Notes under the pieces: model-generated
Database searches by the model: none
What the model was told of the DNA's origin: nothing
What the model saw: the letters and a program-made list of their open reading frames with translations, nothing else
Made by a program: the position numbers and the translations under genes
DNA from: Sphingopyxis jiangsuensis
GTDB taxonomy: Bacteria > Pseudomonadota > Alphaproteobacteria > Sphingomonadales > Sphingomonadaceae
NCBI RefSeq assembly: GCF_016734905.1
Contig: NZ_JAERPO010000001.1
Location: forward strand, 1,178,001 to 1,242,000
Direction of reading: 5' to 3'
DNA: 64,000 nucleotides
Shown: one piece after another, positions 1 to 8,324 of the stretch
How positions within the stretch are numbered: the stretch's first letter is position 1
How the letters are laid out: every line of letters begins with the position of its first letter

Positions 1-1449
1 ATCGTCCACGCTGCGGACGCGACTGACAAGGCGAAGGTCGAAAAGCCCGCCGACTACGAACCGCAAATCCGCACCACCAAACTCAGCGGCACCTTCGGCG
101 GCCAGCGGATCAATTACGCCGCAACGATCGGCGAGACGATCATCAGGAACAAGGACGGCGTGCCCGAAGTCGCGGTAGTCACCACCTCCTATGTCAAGGA
201 ACCGCGCGACCCCAATCGCCCGGTGACCTTCCTGTTCAACGGCGGCCCGGGGTCGGGCACCGTCTGGTTGATGATGGGCGCCTTCGGGCCGAAGCGCGTC
301 GCGATCCCCGGCACCGGGGTCGATGATGGCGCCCCGCCCTATCCGATCGTCGACAATCCCGATGCGCTGCTCGACGTCACCGATGTCGTGTTCATCGACC
401 CGCCGGGCACGGGCTTTTCGCACCTGATCAGCAAGGCCAACCCCGAGGATTATTATGGCGTCAAGCAGGATGCGAAGCTCGTCGCGGAGGTGATCCGCCG
501 CTGGCTGAGCGACAATGGCCGCTGGAACAGCCCCAAATATCTGGGCGGCGAAAGCTATGGCACGACGCGCACCGCCGCCGTTGCGCACCAGCTGATGAAT
601 GCAACCTATAATGACGTCGCGTTCAACGGCCTGATCCTGATTTCGACCGTGCTCGATTTCGCGGCGGGCGCCGACACGCCGGGCAATGAACTGTCGCCCG
701 TCACCAACCTGCCCTCGATGGCGGTCACCGCGCTCTATCACGGCAAGGCGAGCGCCGCGTCGGTCGAGGCCTTTGCCGAGGAAGCGCGGCAATGGGCGAT
801 CGGCCCCTATGCGACCGCGCTGCTGAAAGGGCAGAAATTGCAGGGCGAGGAACGCGCCGCGATCCGCCGCGAGCTTGCGCGCTTCACCGGCCTTTCCGAA
901 ACCTATCTCGAACAGGCGGACCTGCGCGTCACCCCGGCGCGCTTCTACAAGGAACTGCTGCGCGACCGCGGCCTGACCGTCGGGCGGCTCGACAGCCGCT
1001 ACACGGGCAAGGACTATGATAACGCCGGTGAAAGCCCGGACAACGACCCGAGTTTCTATGGCATCGACGCAAGCTACACCGCGGCGATCAACAGCTGGAG
1101 CCGCGACGGGCTGGGGTTCAGGACGGACCGCGAATATCAGTCGATCAGCGGCATCGGCGGCCAGTGGGACTGGCGCATCGGCGGGCGCGACGCCAACGCC
1201 TACCTCAACGTCGCCCCCTGGATCGGGCAGGCAATGCGCGAGAATTCGGGGTTACGCGTGCTTGTGGCGCAAGGCTGGTATGATTTCGCAACGCCCTTCT
1301 TCGCCGCCGAATATGCGCTGTCACGCACCGGAATCCCGCAGGACCGCATCACTTACACTTATTATGGCGCGGGCCACATGATGTACATCCGCGACGACGA
1401 CCGGCGGAAACTGTCGGAGGATGTGCGGGCGTTCATCCGGGCGCGGTAG
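1..1449 (+). CDS. S10 family serine carboxypeptidase-like protein (5' end cut by window)
   Basis: The reading frame is open from base 1, so the N-terminus lies outside the window and the GTG at 160 is internal. The family hydrolyses C-terminal peptide bonds with an alpha/beta-hydrolase fold and is usually exported. The nucleophile elbow GESYG has its Ser codon at 553. The catalytic Asp is probably in GWYDFATP (codon 1282) and the His in YYGAGHMM (codon 1375), so the triad is complete. The segment FNGGPGSGTVW near the start is the usual oxyanion region of S10 enzymes. The gene is followed directly by a palindromic repeat and a convergent gene. The family is secure; the substrate is unknown. 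Confidence 0.9.
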   Translation: MVHAADATDKAKVEKPADYEPQIRTTKLSGTFGGQRINYAATIGETIIRNKDGVPEVAVVTTSYVKEPRDPNRPVTFLFNGGPGSGTVWLMMGAFGPKRVAIPGTGVDDGAPPYPIVDNPDALLDVTDVVFIDPPGTGFSHLISKANPEDYYGVKQDAKLVAEVIRRWLSDNGRWNSPKYLGGESYGTTRTAAVAHQLMNATYNDVAFNGLILISTVLDFAAGADTPGNELSPVTNLPSMAVTALYHGKASAASVEAFAEEARQWAIGPYATALLKGQKLQGEERAAIRRELARFTGLSETYLEQADLRVTPARFYKELLRDRGLTVGRLDSRYTGKDYDNAGESPDNDPSFYGIDASYTAAINSWSRDGLGFRTDREYQSISGIGGQWDWRIGGRDANAYLNVAPWIGQAMRENSGLRVLVAQGWYDFATPFFAAEYALSRTGIPQDRITYTYYGAGHMMYIRDDDRRKLSEDVRAFIRAR

Positions 1450-1481
1450 AACGGCTGCTAAGGACCGGTTGCGGACGTTCG

Positions 1482-1618
1482 ATCCTCCCTGTGCCGCAGG
1501 CATGGGGAGGTGGCAGCCCGAAGGGCTGACGGAGGGGCTAATGGCGCAACGTCGCGGCCCCTCCACCCCTCGCTTCGCGAGCGGTCCCCCTCCCCATGGC
1601 TTCGCCACAGGGAGGATT
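1482..1618. repeat. Palindromic intergenic repeat, type D
   Basis: The ends are inverted copies (atcctccctgtg and cacagggaggat). Internal blocks GGTGGCAG, GCTGACGGAGGG and GGTCCCCCTCCCC recur in the same order at 57129-57266. It lies between two convergent genes and may act as a bidirectional transcript end. Confidence 0.75.
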
Positions 1619-1651
1619 TAGCGGCAGCTCTCCACCCCGAAGCAGATGCTT

Positions 1652-2089
1652 CTACCGCAGCACGCCCTTCGCCGCCTGCGCGCGCGCATACAGGAACAGC
1701 GCGATCACGATCACCCAGATCACGGCCGTAAAGATCATCGGAAAAATCCCGAACATCCGTTCCAGATCGCCATAATGCATCCCGAACTGATAGACACTGC
1801 TGATCGCCAGCCCGACGAGCGACAGCGCAAACGCCGTCACCGCGTGACGGCTGCGCGCGAGCAGCAGCACTGACCCCAGCACCGATCCCCACACCCCCAG
1901 CGCCCAGCCGACATTGGCCCACAGCGGAAAACCATAGAAATACGCCTGCTGTTCGGGCGTGAACGCCGCCATATAGCCAGGGTCTTTAAGCTTGGTCATC
2001 ACATAGTCGAACGCGCCAAAGGCGTTCCACAGCAGCGACACGATCCCCACCACCCACAGGTGCAGAGGCGTCTTCACAGCATCGGTCAT
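1652..2089 (-). CDS. Small integral membrane protein of unknown function
   Basis: About 145 residues with four clear hydrophobic segments, near residues 10-30, 55-77, 82-103 and 111-135, so it is probably an inner-membrane protein with both ends on one side. I recognise no catalytic motif and assign no function. Two ATG codons are available: the one at 2089 follows a GGGGGAG Shine-Dalgarno by six bases, whereas the ATG at 2095 directly abuts it, so the shorter start is preferred. It is convergent with the upstream carboxypeptidase and divergent from the TANGO2-like gene. Confidence 0.7.
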   Translation of the reverse strand: MTDAVKTPLHLWVVGIVSLLWNAFGAFDYVMTKLKDPGYMAAFTPEQQAYFYGFPLWANVGWALGVWGSVLGSVLLLARSRHAVTAFALSLVGLAISSVYQFGMHYGDLERMFGIFPMIFTAVIWVIVIALFLYARAQAAKGVLR

Positions 2090-2221
2090 ATTCATCTCCC
2101 CCTCCAGAAAGATGGGCGGAGGCTATCACCATTCCGCTGCGTCGGCAATTAGTGATATATCCATACAATACACCACGGCACCGGCTTGGCAAATCGAGCG
2201 CGACGACCGATATGGGCGCGC

Positions 2222-2920
2222 ATGTGCGTCGTCGCCCTCGCCCACCGCGTCCACCCCGACTGGCCGCTCATCCTCATCGGCAACCGCGACGAGTTTCACG
2301 CGCGCCCCGCCGCGTCGCTCCATATGTGGGAAGACGGCAGCGGCATCGTCGCGGGGCGTGACTTGCAGGCGGGCGGGACATGGCTCGGCGTTCATCGCCC
2401 GAGCGGCCGTGCCGTGGTCGTCACCAATGTCCGCGGCGCGATGCCCGATCCGGCAAAGGACTCGCGCGGCACGCTCGTCACCGATCTGCTACGCGGGCAG
2501 GGCCACTTTGCCGACCCGGCCGCCGCCGACCTCGACCGTTTCAACGCCTTCAACCTGTTTGCGGTTGGCTTGGGCACCCCGCGCCTTTTCACCAACCGGC
2601 CAGCGCCGCAGCTTTCAGCTTTAGAGAAGGGCGTCCACGCGCTCGCGAACGAGCCCATTGACCGCCCCTGCCCGCGCGCCGAACGGCTGCGCGCCGCGCT
2701 CGCCGCCGTGGTCGCGACGGGCAGCGATCCCGAGGGGCTGCTCGACACGCTGACGGCGGAAGGTGATCCGGCGCTGTTCCTGATGGGCGAGGTGTATGGC
2801 ACGCGCGCCTCGACCCTCGTCGCGGTGGCGGCGGACGGCGCCGTCCGGATGGTCGAGCGCCGGTACGAAGCGGGCGGCCGCCCCGGTGGAACGACCGCCC
2901 TCGATTTTCGGATCGGTTGA
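2222..2920 (+). CDS. TANGO2/NRDE family protein
   Basis: The 232-residue product begins Met-Cys and carries IGNRDEFHARP near residue 20, the conserved block that names the NRDE family. It continues with AGGTWLGVHRPSGR and VVVTNVRG, also typical. Bacterial members are soluble proteins of poorly defined role; the eukaryotic relative TANGO2 has been linked to secretion and heme or lipid handling. The ATG at 2222 places the conserved Cys at position 2, as in other members, which decides the start although no good Shine-Dalgarno is visible. A longer frame extends upstream to 2186 but would bury this Cys. Function remains open. Confidence 0.85.
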   Translation: MCVVALAHRVHPDWPLILIGNRDEFHARPAASLHMWEDGSGIVAGRDLQAGGTWLGVHRPSGRAVVVTNVRGAMPDPAKDSRGTLVTDLLRGQGHFADPAAADLDRFNAFNLFAVGLGTPRLFTNRPAPQLSALEKGVHALANEPIDRPCPRAERLRAALAAVVATGSDPEGLLDTLTAEGDPALFLMGEVYGTRASTLVAVAADGAVRMVERRYEAGGRPGGTTALDFRIG

Positions 2921-2922
2921 GA

Positions 2923-2956
2923 TAATCCTCCCTGCAGCGAAGCCATGGGGAGGAAA
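2923..2956. repeat. Short palindromic repeat remnant
   Basis: The sequence taatcctccct ... ggggaggaaaat resembles the arms of the type D repeat at 1482-1618 without its middle. It lies between the convergent ends of the TANGO2-like gene and infC. Confidence 0.5.
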
Positions 2957-2961
2957 ATATA

Positions 2962-3510
2962 TCACTTCGGTGCGAGCACCATCAGCATCTGACGGCCTTC
3001 GGTGCGCGGATGCGCTTCGACCTTCGCGATCTCGGCGGTCATTTCGGCCACGCGCTGAAGGACGTTGAGGCCGAGCTGCGTGTGGCTCATCTCGCGGCCG
3101 CGGAAACGCATCGTCATCTTGACCTTGTCGCCATCCTCGAGGAAGTCGAAGACCTTCTTCATCTTCACCTCGAAATCATGGTCGTCGATGTTCGGACGCA
3201 TCTTGATCTCCTTGATCTCCTGCGTCTTCTGGCTCTTGCGCGCGGCATTGGCCTTTTTCTGGGCTTCGTACTTGAATTTGCCCACATCGAGGAACTTGCA
3301 CACCGGCGGATCGGCGTTGGGGGAGACTTCGACCAGGTCGAGGCCCACTTCGGCCGCCTGTTCGATCGCTTCGGCAGTCAGCATTACGCCCAGATTTTCG
3401 CCTTCCTCGTCGATAACGCGGACTTTCGGGGAGGCGATGAATTCATTGTATCGCGGGCCATTCTTGGGCGGCATCGGCGCCAAGGGGCGGCGGGTCATGG
3501 GCGGGCGTAT
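2962..3510 (-). CDS. infC: Translation initiation factor IF-3 (probable AUA start codon)
   Basis: IF-3 binds the 30S subunit, prevents premature 50S joining and proofreads the initiator tRNA and start codon. Both domains are present: the N-domain with GPRYNEFI and [13 protein letters not shown], and the C-domain with [22 protein letters not shown] and FRGREMSH. The first in-frame ATG is at 3498 but has no Shine-Dalgarno. An in-frame ATA at 3508-3510 lies eight bases after AGGAG (3518-3522), and an in-frame stop lies just upstream at 3526-3528. Initiation at ATA would give the N-terminus [10 protein letters not shown]. Rare start codons on infC are known from E. coli (AUU), where they serve IF-3 autoregulation. 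If the ATG is used instead, the protein is 178 residues. Confidence 0.93.
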   Translation of the reverse strand: MRPPMTRRPLAPMPPKNGPRYNEFIASPKVRVIDEEGENLGVMLTAEAIEQAAEVGLDLVEVSPNADPPVCKFLDVGKFKYEAQKKANAARKSQKTQEIKEIKMRPNIDDHDFEVKMKKVFDFLEDGDKVKMTMRFRGREMSHTQLGLNVLQRVAEMTAEIAKVEAHPRTEGRQMLMVLAPK

Positions 3511-3516
3511 AGCTGT

Positions 3517-3523
3517 ATCTCCT
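3517..3523 (-). promoter_or_regulatory. Ribosome binding site that decides the infC start
   Basis: On the minus strand AGGAG ends eight bases before an in-frame ATA and 20 bases before the first ATG. The spacing fits the ATA and not the ATG. Confidence 0.65.
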
Positions 3524-3665
3524 GGTTATTGATGATCGACGCGACAAGCCATAGCCGTCGCGCGCACTGTCCATATAGTGAACAGCACGGCCACGTAAAG
3601 GGCGCGGCACGCCATTCGGCGCCGCTTTTTACCCGACTGTGGCGGCTATGCCACGCCCCACGAGC

Positions 3666-4880
3666 CTACCATTTCGCTGGCGCGGGGTCGATCACGCGAA
3701 AACCGCCGGCGCCGATTTCGCTGACTTCGAGCGCGCGAATGGCGACGCCGCGATTGTTGAAGCGGAAGATGCCGTCAATCCCGCCAAAGCCGTCTTCGGC
3801 CATCAGCTTGCTCACGGGAAAATTGGTTCCGGGCTTCCAGTCGCGGGCAATCCGCACCGTGAGCAGCACCGAATCATAGCCGAGGCTGGCGAGCCGGTAA
3901 GGCGCCCGGCCAAAGCGCGCGCGATATTTGCCCGCGAGCTGGCCGTAAAGGCCATCGGACACGCTCGCAAACCACGCGCCGCGCATTGCCGCGCTGCCGC
4001 CCAGCGAGGCGTCGGTGTTCCAGAGTTCGGTGCCGAGGATCTGTTTGTCGCCGCTGCTCTTGAGCACGGGAACCGCGCGCACCGCATTGCCACCCGAATC
4101 GGCGACGAGCACCGCGTCGATGTCGCCCGCATTGGCGAGCCGCCGCGCGGCGCCGGTCAGCGCGGTAGCGCTGCGGTCATAGCTTTCGACCGCGACCAGC
4201 GTGCCGCCCGCCTCGGCGACAGCATCGCGAAACGCCGCAGCCGACCGGTCGCCATAGACATTTTTGGGCACGAGAGCGCCGAAGCGGCTGTGCCCTTGCG
4301 CTTGCGAATAGGATATGACGCGCTCGACCGACTGGCCGGGCACAAAACCCATGATGAAAACACCATTGCCCGCAACGCCGGTGTCGTTCGAGAAGCTGAG
4401 CACCGGCACTTTCGCCGCGCGCGCGATCGGCGCGACGGCGGTCACATCCTCGCTGAGCAGCGGGCCGAGGATCAGCTTGTTGCCGTCGGCCACCGCCTGC
4501 CGCGCCGCCGCGGCGGCGCCCAGCGCTGTGTCATAAGTAGTGATACGTAGCCGCTCGGTCTTTGTATCGAGCAACGCGAGCGTCGTTGCATTGGCGATCG
4601 AGGTGCCGACGTCGGCGTTGGTGCCGGTCTGCGGCACAAGCAGCGCGATGCGGTGACGATCGGTATCGGTCGGCAGCCCCGGGCCGACATTGTCGGTCGG
4701 CTGCTCGGGCGGCGGCGGCGCCACCGGCCCGCCCGCCTTTGGCACGACCTGGCATGCGGCGAGGAAGCCCGCCATCGCGGTAACGCCGAGCCCGCGCAAC
4801 AATTGGCGCCGCGACGACGCATAGGCTTGGCGCTCCGCCGAAGTTTCTGCCATTTTCGGCGTCATGCCGGATTCGACCAT
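3666..4880 (-). CDS. LpoA-like periplasmic-binding lipoprotein (penicillin-binding protein activator family)
   Basis: A 404-residue protein with SSRRQLLRG at residues 22-30 followed by a hydrophobic stretch and a lipobox LAAC (Cys43). It looks like a lipoprotein, and the paired arginines leave Tat export possible. The mature part, from IALLVPQTGTNADVG onward, has the type I periplasmic-binding fold seen in Leu/Ile/Val-binding proteins and LpoA. The LpoA family activates class A penicillin-binding proteins. The ATG at 4880 has AGGGAG eight bases upstream; later Mets at 4865 and 4853 lack one. This choice makes its 5' end overlap the divergent rsmI start by 17 bases. The operon-level role is inferred from the common LpoA-rsmI-yraN neighbourhood. 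Confidence 0.8.
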   Translation of the reverse strand: MVESGMTPKMAETSAERQAYASSRRQLLRGLGVTAMAGFLAACQVVPKAGGPVAPPPPEQPTDNVGPGLPTDTDRHRIALLVPQTGTNADVGTSIANATTLALLDTKTERLRITTYDTALGAAAAARQAVADGNKLILGPLLSEDVTAVAPIARAAKVPVLSFSNDTGVAGNGVFIMGFVPGQSVERVISYSQAQGHSRFGALVPKNVYGDRSAAAFRDAVAEAGGTLVAVESYDRSATALTGAARRLANAGDIDAVLVADSGGNAVRAVPVLKSSGDKQILGTELWNTDASLGGSAAMRGAWFASVSDGLYGQLAGKYRARFGRAPYRLASLGYDSVLLTVRIARDWKPGTNFPVSKLMAEDGFGGIDGIFRFNNRGVAIRALEVSEIGAGGFRVIDPAPAKW

Positions 4881-5724
4881 CTCTCAATCTCCCTTGCCCG
4901 GTCTCTATATCGTCGCGACGCCCATCGGCAACCTCGGCGATATCAGCGCGCGCGCCGCGGCGTTGCTCGCGCGCGCCGATGTGATCGCGGCCGAAGACAC
5001 GCGTGTGACAGCGAAGCTGCTGTCACATCTGGGACTGCGCGTTCCGATGACCCCCTATCACGATCATAGCGACGAGCGGGTGCGCGCCGCGCTTGTCGAA
5101 CGCATGGCGAGCGAAGTGGTTGTCCTGGTGTCCGACGCAGGGACGCCGCTCATTTCCGACCCCGGTTACAAGCTGGTGCGCGACGCGCGCGCGGCGGGGC
5201 GGCATGTCACGACCCTGCCCGGCCCCTGCGCCGCAATCGCCGCGATCACGCTGTCGGGACTGCCGAGCGACCGTTTCGTTTTTGCGGGCTTCCTGCCGTC
5301 GAAGGCAAAGGCGCGCGCCGACACGATTGCCGAATTTTCCGGGCTTCGCGCGAGCCTGGTTTTCTATGAAAGCGGTCCGCGCCTGTCCGCCTCGCTTGCA
5401 GCGCTGGCGCAAGGGCTCGGCGACCGCGAGGCAGCGGTCGCACGCGAGATCAGCAAGTTCTACGAGGAATGCGTGACCGGCACGCTCACAGAGTTGGCGG
5501 CGCGCTATGCCGACACGCCGCCAAAGGGCGAGATCGTGATCGTCGTCGGCCCACCGGGCGAAGCGGCCGCCGAAGAGGCCGACGATGCCACGCTCGACGC
5601 TGCGCTCCGCGAAGCGATGGCCGACAAGCCCGTGGCGCAGGCTGCAAAGGCCGTCGCCAAGCGCTTCGGCCTCGACCGGCACGAGATTTATGCGCGCGCG
5701 CTCACGCTGAAGGACGCGGGTTGA
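4864..5724 (+). CDS. rsmI: 16S rRNA (cytidine(1402)-2'-O)-methyltransferase
   Basis: A 286-residue SAM-dependent methyltransferase that modifies the ribose of C1402 in the 30S decoding centre. Diagnostic segments are LYIVATPIGNLGD near residue 15, AAEDTRVTAKLL near 45, the SAM-pocket block VSDAGTPLISDPG near 95 and the C-terminal KPVAQAAKAVAKRFGL. It has the tetrapyrrole-methylase fold at its normal length. Its stop codon overlaps the TTG start of yraN (TTGA), so the two are translationally coupled, and gshB follows. It is divergent from the LpoA-like gene with overlapping starts. Confidence 0.95.
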   Translation: MPDSTISQSPLPGLYIVATPIGNLGDISARAAALLARADVIAAEDTRVTAKLLSHLGLRVPMTPYHDHSDERVRAALVERMASEVVVLVSDAGTPLISDPGYKLVRDARAAGRHVTTLPGPCAAIAAITLSGLPSDRFVFAGFLPSKAKARADTIAEFSGLRASLVFYESGPRLSASLAALAQGLGDREAAVAREISKFYEECVTGTLTELAARYADTPPKGEIVIVVGPPGEAAAEEADDATLDAALREAMADKPVAQAAKAVAKRFGLDRHEIYARALTLKDAG

Positions 5725-6071
5725 AACGCGCCGAGGCCGAAGCGCGCGGGCGCAAGGCCGAGGCGCGCGCCGCCTGGTGGCTGCGCCTTCACGGCTGGCG
5801 CATTCTCGGCCAGCGGCTGCGCGTACCGGTTGGCGAGGTCGACCTCGTCGCGCGGCGCGGACGCATGGTCGCCTTCATCGAAGTGAAGTGGCGCGAGCGT
5901 GCCGAAGACCTCGATCTCGCGGTCGACCAACACCGCCTGCGCCGCGTCGCAGCGGCCGCCGAAATGCTGAGCTCGCGTTTCGCGAAACCCGGCGACGACA
6001 TCAGGATCGACGTGATGCTCCTTGCGCCGCGCCGCCTGCCACGCCATCTGGTCCATGTTTGGCAGCCGTGA
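5721..6071 (+). CDS. yraN: YraN family putative endonuclease (UPF0102)
   Basis: A 116-residue protein with the family core GEVDLVARRGRMVAFIEVKW near residue 38, an arrangement matching a PD-(D/E)xK nuclease-like fold. The cellular role of YraN is not established, although its gene commonly follows rsmI. The start is a TTG whose last two bases form the stop of rsmI, and no in-frame ATG exists before the conserved core. The long open frame upstream of 5721 is only the rsmI region read out of phase. Confidence 0.88.
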   Translation: MKRAEAEARGRKAEARAAWWLRLHGWRILGQRLRVPVGEVDLVARRGRMVAFIEVKWRERAEDLDLAVDQHRLRRVAAAAEMLSSRFAKPGDDIRIDVMLLAPRRLPRHLVHVWQP

Positions 6072-6095
6072 GGGTGCTAGGCGCACGCCACTATG

Positions 6096-6173
6096 CGTCA
6101 TCCCGGCGAAGGCCGGGATCTCGCCGGGGCGTCATAGTGTGACGTCGAGATTCCGGCCTTCGCCGGGATGACG
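6096..6173. repeat. Inverted intergenic repeat, type B
   Basis: cgtcatcccggcgaaggccgg at the left is the inverse of ccggccttcgccgggatgacg at the right. A diverged copy lies at 24547-24623 and a single arm inside 7896-7967. It separates yraN from gshB. Confidence 0.85.
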
Positions 6174-6217
6174 ACAGTTTGAATGCCGCGCAGCGCGCAG
6201 GCCAAAAGGAGAAGACA

Positions 6218-7168
6218 ATGACCCTGCGCGCCGCGGTGCAAATGGACCCGATGGACGGCATCAACATCGCCGGCGACAGCAGCTTCGCATTGATGCTCAG
6301 CGCACAGGAACGCGGCTATTCGCTCTTCCACTATGACGTGCGCGGTCTGACGTGGGAGGCGGGACGGCTGACGACGCGCGCGCATCCGGTGCTCGACGTC
6401 AAGCGCGAGGCCGGCAATCATTATCGCTTCGGCGATGAAGTGACGCTCGACCTCCGGCGCGATGTCGATGTCGTGCTGATGCGGCAGGACCCGCCATTCG
6501 ACCTCGGCTATCTGACCGGCACCTGGCTGCTCGAGCGGATTCGCGGCGAGACGCTGGTGGTCAACGATCCCGTGTCGGTGCGCAACGCGCCCGAGAAAGT
6601 CTATGTGCTCGATTTCGCCGACTATATGCCGCCGACGATGGTGACGCGCGACTTGGGCGCGGTGAAGGATTTCCAGAAGCGCTACGGCGCGGTCGTCATC
6701 AAGCCGCTGCACGGCAATGGCGGCAAGGCGGTGTTTCGCATCGACGCCGACGGCAGCAACCTCGGCGCGCTCGTCGAACTCTTCGGCCAGGTGTGGCCCG
6801 AACCCTTCATGGTCCAGCAATTCCTGCCGAGCGTGGCAAAGGGCGACAAGCGCATCGTACTCGTCGACGGCGAGGTCGCGGGCGCGATCAACCGCAAGCC
6901 AGGCGAGGGCGAGTTCCGCTCGAACCTTGCAGTCGGGGGTTATGCAGAGGCGACCGAGTTGACGTCGCGCGAACGGGAAATCTGCGACGCGCTCGGCCCG
7001 CAGCTTCGCGAGCGCGGGCTGATCTTCGTCGGCATCGACGTCATCGGCGGCGAATGGCTGACCGAGATCAACGTCACCTCGCCCACCGGCATCGTCGCCA
7101 TCGATCGCTTCAACAACAGCGACACCGCGGGCATGATCTGGGACGCCATTGCACGGCGGATAGGGTAA
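6218..7168 (+). CDS. gshB: Glutathione synthase
   Basis: GshB ligates glycine to gamma-glutamylcysteine using ATP to complete glutathione in the cytoplasm. The 316-residue protein has the N-terminal substrate-binding part, RQDPPFD near residue 89, and an ATP-grasp domain with VIKPLHGNGGKAVFRI near 161, RIVLVDGEV and GEFRSNLAVGG. The C-terminal ligand block is WLTEINVTSPTG. The ATG at 6218 follows AAAAGGAG by six bases. It continues the rsmI-yraN run after a type B repeat. Confidence 0.96.
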   Translation: MTLRAAVQMDPMDGINIAGDSSFALMLSAQERGYSLFHYDVRGLTWEAGRLTTRAHPVLDVKREAGNHYRFGDEVTLDLRRDVDVVLMRQDPPFDLGYLTGTWLLERIRGETLVVNDPVSVRNAPEKVYVLDFADYMPPTMVTRDLGAVKDFQKRYGAVVIKPLHGNGGKAVFRIDADGSNLGALVELFGQVWPEPFMVQQFLPSVAKGDKRIVLVDGEVAGAINRKPGEGEFRSNLAVGGYAEATELTSREREICDALGPQLRERGLIFVGIDVIGGEWLTEINVTSPTGIVAIDRFNNSDTAGMIWDAIARRIG

Positions 7169-7221
7169 GTCGTGCCCAACATCGGGGCATCTATCCGCAC
7201 CTTTGCGGCGTTGACACCTCC

Positions 7222-7830
7222 ATGACCGACTTCATCCTGAACCTGATCGAAAGCTGGGGTTACGCCGGCATTTTCGTCCTGATGGTCATCGAGAATGTTT
7301 TTCCGCCGATCCCCAGCGAGGTGATCATGGGGCTGGGCGGGATCGCCGCGGCGCAGGGACGGTTCGATTTCTGGACGCTCGTTGCGGTCGGGGTCGCGGG
7401 AACGACGCTCGGCAATTGGGTGTGGTACGGCATCGGACGCTGGATCGGATATGAGCGCCTCAAGCCCTTCATCGACCGGCACGGTCGCTGGTTGACGCTC
7501 GACTGGAGCGAGGTCGAGCGGCTCCACAACATCTTCCTCCGCTTCGGCCCCGGCATTGTATTCGTCGCGCGCTTCATGCCGGTGACGCGGACGATGGTGT
7601 CGCTGCCCGCGGGGATGGTGCGGATGCACCAGGGCAAGTTCCTGTTGTGGACCGCCGCGGGGTCGTCGATCTGGATCGCCGCGCTCGCAGGCGCGGGCAA
7701 CTGGTTCGCGCGCAGCTTCGCCAATCTCGATGCGATTGTCGGCCCGCTCGCCCTCGTGGCAATCGGCTCGCTGGTGCTGTTCTATGTGTGGCGGGTTTTC
7801 ACATGGAATCCGAAGGCCAAGGAAGAATAG
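7222..7830 (+). CDS. DedA family inner-membrane protein
   Basis: A 202-residue DedA (VTT/SNARE-associated) protein. Members are thought to act as proton-coupled lipid flippases, for example for undecaprenyl phosphate or phosphatidylethanolamine, and support envelope integrity. Visible features are IENVFPPIPSEVIM near residue 24, GTTLGNWVWYGIGRWIG, and the signature RFMPVTRTMVSLPAGMVRM near 113, whose arginines are conserved, followed by two C-terminal membrane segments. The start is taken at the ATG preceding the first amphipathic helix; the Shine-Dalgarno is weak. It is about 50 bases downstream of gshB. Confidence 0.9.
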   Translation: MTDFILNLIESWGYAGIFVLMVIENVFPPIPSEVIMGLGGIAAAQGRFDFWTLVAVGVAGTTLGNWVWYGIGRWIGYERLKPFIDRHGRWLTLDWSEVERLHNIFLRFGPGIVFVARFMPVTRTMVSLPAGMVRMHQGKFLLWTAAGSSIWIAALAGAGNWFARSFANLDAIVGPLALVAIGSLVLFYVWRVFTWNPKAKEE

Positions 7831-7895
7831 CCGGGCCCTTGCTTTCCTTCGGTCGAGCCGACTGCTTGCGACCTAAAACCGTAATCTCGATTCGT

Positions 7896-7967
7896 CGTCA
7901 CCCCGGGCTTGCCCCGGGGACCATGCTTTCAGCGCGGTCGTGGATCCCGGCCTTCGCCGGGATGACG
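7896..7967. repeat. Inverted intergenic repeat, mixed type A/B
   Basis: The left arm is of the cgtcaccccgggcttg type (shared with 16856-16934) and the right arm is of the ccggccttcgccgggatgacg type (shared with 6096-6173), so the element looks like a composite of two repeat families. Confidence 0.7.
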
Positions 7968-8009
7968 AAAGGCGGGAAACGACCGATAGTTGCCGTAAGG
8001 AAAAGACAG

Positions 8010-8139
8010 CCCCTCCCCTTCAGGGGAGGGGCAACGAAGACTTGGCAGCTTGCTGCCTAGTCGGAGTGGGGTGGGGGCCAGCGGCCTTGCGCAAGGCGTC
8101 GGACCCCCACCCCAAACCCCTCCCCTGAAGGGGAGGGGC
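8010..8139. repeat. Palindromic intergenic repeat, type E (full length, no gene inside)
   Basis: It starts and ends with the same palindrome, cccctccccttcaggggagg. The middle holds gacttggcagcttgctgcct and two inverted GGGGTGGGGG / CCCCCACCCC blocks. The middle block recurs next to the DUF559 gene at 12942-13012. Confidence 0.85.
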
Positions 8140-8324
8140 TTTAATCGCGTCGAACGTCCGCTCCCCACCCCTCTTTGGTCATTCGGCAAGCTCGCATCGC
8201 CCCTTGGAACCAGCCTGACGGCTTTACCGAACAATCAGAAAAAGCTGCCTGCCGGCAACCGACCCCATTGCGGTCATTCACCAATGGCGGCAGAAACAGC
8301 AACGGTTCAGCATGAGGAGTCTAG

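Noticed and set aside
3595..3650. Possible terminator-like hairpin GCGGC ... GCCGC followed by TTTTT before infC
   Set aside because: The T-run lies on the plus strand while both neighbouring genes are on the minus strand, so it cannot end either of them; no plus-strand gene ends here.
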